Under the pieces are notes generated by a model, which saw only the letters and a list, made by a program, of their open reading frames with translations, searched no databases and was not told where the DNA came from. Shown here in pieces: positions 36,016 to 40,133 of a DNA stretch of 40,133 bases. The stretch is from Prasinococcaceae sp. CCMP 1430. Lineage: Eukaryota > Prasinodermophyta > Palmophyllophyceae > Prasinococcales > Prasinococcaceae. The translations under genes were made by a program, and so were the position numbers. Location of the stretch: positions 21,845 through 61,977 of the forward strand of contig RQSC01000619.1 of NCBI GenBank assembly GCA_013416795.1, read 5' to 3'. Numbering within the stretch: the first letter of the stretch is position 1; each line of letters opens with the position of its first letter.

Positions 36016-38118
36016 ATGCGCGCGTACCAGTTGCTGTCGGCGTCGTGCGTGGCGCAGCTCGCGGAGGCGCACACGGGCGGCTCGGCGTACTTCAGGCTGC
36101 AGAGCACGGCGCGCGCGTTGGCGCGCCCTGAGAGGGGCAGCAACGGCGGCGACGGCCCTGGCGGCGACGGCGACGATGAGCGAGCGCGCGTTCGGGACGC
36201 CATGGCCATCGTGCGCGCGTTGCGCGCGCCGCGCGCGAGGCTGCACTGGAACCGCCCCGCCGCGCGCGCGCTCGCCTCCTCGGGGCCTACGAGGCGCCTC
36301 TTCGCGCGCTCGGGGCACTCGGCCACCCTCGTCGAGGAGCACGGGCTCGTGGTCGTGGCGGGCGGGCTCATGGACCACGCCATCCGCGGCCCCGGGGGGG
36401 AGGAGCTGTCTGTGCTAGTGGTGCACCTTGGCGAGCTGCGCGTGGCGTCGCCGCGCGTCGCGGGGGGCGCCCCACCGGTGGCCCGCTTCCGCCACGGCGC
36501 TGCGCGCGCGCCGACGGGCGCTCTGCACGACGACACGCTCGCAGAGCTGGGTCTGACGCGCGCGCGCGCTGCCGAGGGCGCGCTCGTGGTCTTGCACGGG
36601 GGCTACGATGGCGACGGCATGTGTTTCGACGACGTCCTGTGCCTTTGGACGAGCCCCGCAGGCGACGAGGTGCGCTGGGCCAAGCTCCGCTGCGACGGCG
36701 ACGCGCCGCCGCCGCTCTATCACCACACCCTCACGGCGCTTCGCACGCGCCCAGAGCGGCTGGTCGTGATTGGAGGCGAGACACGAGACGAATACGCCGA
36801 CGCGAGGTTCGTGTACATCCTCGATGTCGCAGCGCAGAAATGGGAGAAGCTGGCCACGCGCGTCGATCTGCGCGAGCGTAGTAGCGGAGACGTGCCCGCC
36901 TCCGCGCTAGGCTCCGCCCGCTGGTTGCACTGCGCCCACCTGGCGCCGCCGAGAAGCGGCTCGATGGCTGACTTCGACGCCGATTCCGGTGCGGACTCGG
37001 ACGCGGACTCGGATTCGGGCGCGGGCGCGGGCTCGGGGACGGGCGTGTGGCCACTCCTGCCTTCTTTCTTTCGTCGGGCTCGGGCCCAGGAAGGTGCTCG
37101 GACGGAGGGAGAATCTGCCGCCGCCAAAGCATCCGCGCCTTGCGCGGAGGCGGACGAGGACGTGATTGTCATCGTCGGTGGCTACCACCGCGTTGGTCGG
37201 CGCACTCGGCTTGCGCCCATGGTGCCGCTCGCGCTGCACGTTGGCTCGTGCGTGTGGCGCCTGCCCGAGCGCGCGGAGACGGACGCCAACACGCCGCCGC
37301 CGCGGCATCGCTTCGCCACGATGCCCATTCTGGGCCAGCGCGGGCTGCTGGTGCACGGCGGCTGCGGGGATCACTCCACCCCCTTGTGGCTCTCGGACGC
37401 GCACGTGCTCGACCTGCGGACTCTGCGCTGGCGGCCGGCGCCCACTGTCGAAGGTCGGCCGCTCTCGTATCCGCGCGTGGCGGGCCACACGCTGGTCGGG
37501 GGCGTGGCTTTCGCGGTGCGTGCGCGCGCGCGCCGCCGCCACGTCACGACTCGCGTGCAGATGCCACGATGCTAACCAAGTTTGCACGCGCGTGCGCCGC
37601 GCGCGCGCGCGCAGGGGTGCGACCGCACGATGCTCGGCATCCGACCCGTGGCCAAGTGTGACGTGCTGCTCGTCGGTGAGGCCCCTGGGGGCGGCGCCGA
37701 GGCGGTGGAGACCGACGACGACGGCCAGGAGGTCGCCGATGCAGGCGCGCTTGCGGGCGCCGTCGGCGATGACGCGGACCAGTACGGCATCGATGCGCTG
37801 CCGCCGCACCTGCTCGCGCAAGCCCAGGCGATTGCAGCCACGCACGGCCTGGGAGAGCCTCTGGGCACCGTTGTCCAGCAGGGCCAAGCGGTGCTGGTGT
37901 TCGCGGACCCGGAAGGGCCAGACAACGGCGTCGTCGGCATCGTGATTCAACAGCAGCCGGGCGACGCGGGAGGCGACGATAACGCAAGCAGTAGCGACGA
38001 CGAGGATGTCGCGAGTGCGGACGATGACGACGATGCGGAGGAGACTGATGGCGACGACAGCGATGGGGCCACGGAAGACAGCATGGAGTGCGACGCCGAG
38101 AGCGACGACGACCAGTGA
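36016..38118 (+). CDS. Kelch-repeat protein with acidic C-terminal tail
   Basis: Two exons (36016-37515, 37615-38118) with a 99-bp phase-0 intron; about 667 residues. Kelch blades are visible from FARSGHSATLVEEHGLVVVAGG, LVVLHGGYDGDGMCFDDVLC, LYHHTLTALRTRPERLVVIG, DVIVIVGGYHRVGR, HRFATMPILGQRGLLVHGGC and YPRVAGHTLVGGVAF, each with the double-Gly and distant Trp/Tyr pattern of a beta-propeller. A Ser/Asp-rich insertion sits between blades (~315-380). The second exon finishes the propeller (MLGIRPVAKCDVLLVGEAP) and ends in a long Asp/Glu/Ser tail. No BTB or F-box is seen, so it is probably a protein-binding scaffold. The intron has GCTAAC before a pyrimidine-poor acceptor. The start is the last ATG before the conserved region and is uncertain. 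Confidence 0.72.
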
Positions 38119-38180
38119 CTTGCACTGGACTGTACAACTGTAAATTACGGGCGCCCGCCCTCGGCCAAGGAGCACGGCGC
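38119..38180. promoter_or_regulatory. 62-bp convergent 3' spacer with TGTACA and TGTAA
   Basis: Between the two convergent stops lie TGTACA at 38131-38136 and CTGTAAATT just after it. It is the shortest 3' spacer in the window and therefore a good place to look for the minimal polyadenylation signal. Confidence 0.4.
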
Positions 38181-40133
38181 CTACAGATAGCGCAGCGACA
38201 CGGAGCCGTCCTCGTGCCCCGCCAGCACTGCACTGTGGTCCTCGCAGAGCGCCAGCGCCGTGACGGCAACAGCCGGCGGACCTGCGGTCGCGCGCGAGTG
38301 CGAGAGGCTCGAGCGGCGCGGAGGCTGCCAGCGCTGCGAGGGCCACGACACCACAGGCGGCTCCTCGACGCCTGCGCGCACGCGAGGCGCGCGGTGTTCG
38401 AGCGCGCGTCAGCACACCTGATTGCGCCGACGCGCGCGACACCTCACGCGCACGCTCAGCACGCACCTTCGGGCACGCTCAGGCCGCCGTCAATTGCGAA
38501 GGCGTGCACGTAGCCGCTCGCGTCCCCGGACAACACCATCGACCCGTCTCTGGCCGTCTCCGCGCGCGCGGTGGTGCAGTGGGAGCCGAAGGAGCCGAAC
38601 GCACGCAGGCCCTTGACGCCGCTGGCGCACCCTGCGTCCCACAGACGGTGCGAGCCGAACGCGTCCGAGGTGAGGACGTGTGTCGTGTGGCCGCAGAACG
38701 CCGCGCCGCAGATGCGTGGCGAGTCGCCCATGTAGTGCGGCAGGAAGGGCGACTCGTACCTGCGCATCTCGCGATTCCACACGGCTGGGCGCTTGCGCCT
38801 TCGCGCGCGCGTGCGCGAACGCGGGAGGCACGGTGAGCGTCGGGGCGTCAGTCGCGTGGGGGCGCGCACACGCTGGTTCGGGGGAGACGCGCGGCGCAGC
38901 AGGGCGTCTTTCTGCCTCGGTCGCGCACGCACCCAGCTCGCGTGGCATGCCCGCCGCCGTCCTCGCCCGCGCCGGCCGCCCCGACTGCAGTGAATGCGCG
39001 AACGAGCGCGGCGCCCCCGCGCAGCTCGTCCGCTGTTGGCGCGGGAGGAGCTCGCGGTGTTTTTGGCGAGCCCCAGCCGCCGGACAGCCACGAGAGGCCC
39101 TCGTCGTCGGCAGGCGCCGACGCCGGCCGCGGTGGCGACGCCACTGCCATGCCAGGGGCGCGCCGCCCGCTCTCGGCCACCTGCGTCGCTGCGCCGCTCG
39201 CCATCGCGCCGCCGTCCGTTCGCAGCACGCTCGCAGGACCCGCACCCACGTTGCGCAGGTCCCAGAGGTGCACCTCGGTGGCGTCGGCAACCATGAGAAT
39301 CTGATCGCTGCCTGGCGCGAAGCGCACGCTCGTCACCGCCAGCGGCGACGACCACAAGCGCCAACGACCACGTGGGCGTCGCGGCGAGCCCGCGCCGCAC
39401 ACCTCGCGCGTTTCGGCCAGGAGGGTGGAAATGATGGGGCTGCCCGCGCGTTCGCCGGCGCGCACGTCGAAGACGCACGCCGCGCGGCCTGCCGCGGTCG
39501 CGAGGAGGCCCACCCCGTCGCTCACGCACGCGTCGCGCACGAAGGCCGTGTCCGGGGCGTACACACCCTCGTGCGACGTCGGCGCGGGGGGCATGTGCCC
39601 GGGTCTCTCGTCGCACTGCGCGAGCATCGCGGGCAGCGCCTCCTCGACGGAGAGGCTGCGCCTCGACGCGCGCGCCGCCGCGCGGCGCGTGCTTGCAAAG
39701 AGGCGCTCGGCGTCCCACAGTCGCGCGCCGCCTTCGGAGGCAGCAGTGAGCAGCCTCGCGCCGGCGCGAACGACCGCGAGACGGCGCAGGCCGCTGCGCG
39801 CGACCCGCGCCACACCGAGCGCGTGCAGGTGCTGTCGCGCTGCGCAATAGCCCACGTGCCGGCTCGCGTCGCTTCCCCCACCGCGCGTGCCCTCCTCCTC
39901 ACCATCATCCGACGCCTCGGAGTCCGCGTCGTCCGAGTCTGCCGGCGGCGCGGCGGCGTCGGCGCCGAGCCCCCACAGCGTCAGCTCGCCGTCGCCGTCG
40001 CCGGTGCAGAACGCGGGTGCGGTCGCCGCGCCCGCCCCTCCCGCGCCGAGTACGCCGAGCGCCGCGGCGTCCACCACGGGGCACCACTCGCCGCCCCCCG
40101 CCGCGCGTGGCGCCGCATCGCCGCCCAGGCCCT
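38181..40133 (-). CDS. WD40-repeat protein, 5' partial at right edge
   Basis: Three exons are visible (beyond 40133 to 38933, 38798-38467, 38371-38181), joined in phases 2 and 1. WD40-type blades include FCTGDGDGELTLWGLG, ARLLTAASEGGARLWDAERL, VGLLATAAGRAACVFDVRAG, SVRFAPGSDQILMVADATEV followed by HLWDLRN, THVLTSDAFGSHRLWDAGCA, VLSGDASGYVHAFAID and CEDHSAVLAGHEDGSVSLRY at the C-terminus. That makes about seven repeats, enough for one propeller, with low-complexity inserts between the second and fourth and again in the middle. The frame continues to the edge of the window. I cannot assign it to a named complex; proteins of this kind act as scaffolds. Confidence 0.72.

Noticed and set aside
36907-38466. 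Minus-strand open frame (519 codons) under the kelch gene
   Set aside because: Longest antisense frame in the window but Arg/Ala-rich without domain; it crosses the kelch intron and acidic tail.
1-40133. tRNA, rRNA and CRISPR features
   Set aside because: I looked for tRNA box motifs, rRNA blocks and spaced repeats and found none; TTCGAA-like hits fall inside coding sequence such as ATG7.

Overview
The window reads as nuclear DNA of a unicellular eukaryote, most likely a flagellated alga. It is very GC-rich, its introns are short GT-AG introns (about 100 to 360 bp) that join conserved protein segments in phase, and it carries ATG7, VPS36, a radial-spoke RSP7-like protein, a RUS/DUF647 protein and a UDP-glucose 4,6-dehydratase of the rhamnose (RHM) type. 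A nuclear NusA-like protein with a basic N-terminus points to an organelle with bacterial-type transcription. I cannot name the species. Exon limits were worked out by hand from splice sites and family conservation. Several 5' ends (NusA, AlkB, RUS, the somatomedin-B protein) have no in-frame ATG in view and remain open.

Layout, left to right: NusA-like protein (+, cut by the left edge); secreted trypsin-fold protein lacking the catalytic triad (+); AlkB-type alkane monooxygenase-like protein (+); ubiquitin-like/SAYSvFN membrane protein (-), divergent from a sterol glucosyltransferase (+); ARM-like/coiled-coil protein of unknown role (+); RbfA-like ribosome maturation factor (+); NikA-like solute-binding protein with circularly permuted domain order (-); equilibrative nucleoside transporter (-), head to head with an RIIa/EF-hand RSP7-like protein (+); VPS36 (-), divergent across an 89-base assembly gap from the RHM-type dehydratase (+); ATG7 (-), divergent from a single-ORF fusion of a 7TM GPCR and an 11TM amino-acid permease (+); RUS/DUF647 protein (-); secreted Pro/Thr-rich somatomedin-B protein (-); a poorly resolved stretch with a frameshifted reading frame and two 51-bp near-identical repeats; kelch-repeat protein (+); WD40 protein (-, runs off the right edge).

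The genes are tightly packed and often alternate in strand. Divergent pairs share about 140 to 170 bp, or even overlap at their start codons, and convergent pairs are separated by 62 to 275 bp. A palindromic TGTACA recurs just after stop codons and may be part of the 3'-end signal.

The two strongest candidates for something not previously described are the GPCR-AAAP permease fusion, which may share a promoter with ATG7, and the circularly permuted NikA-like binding protein. Next come the triple-dead secreted protease homologue and the repeat pair that looks like two copies of the 3' end of an intron.
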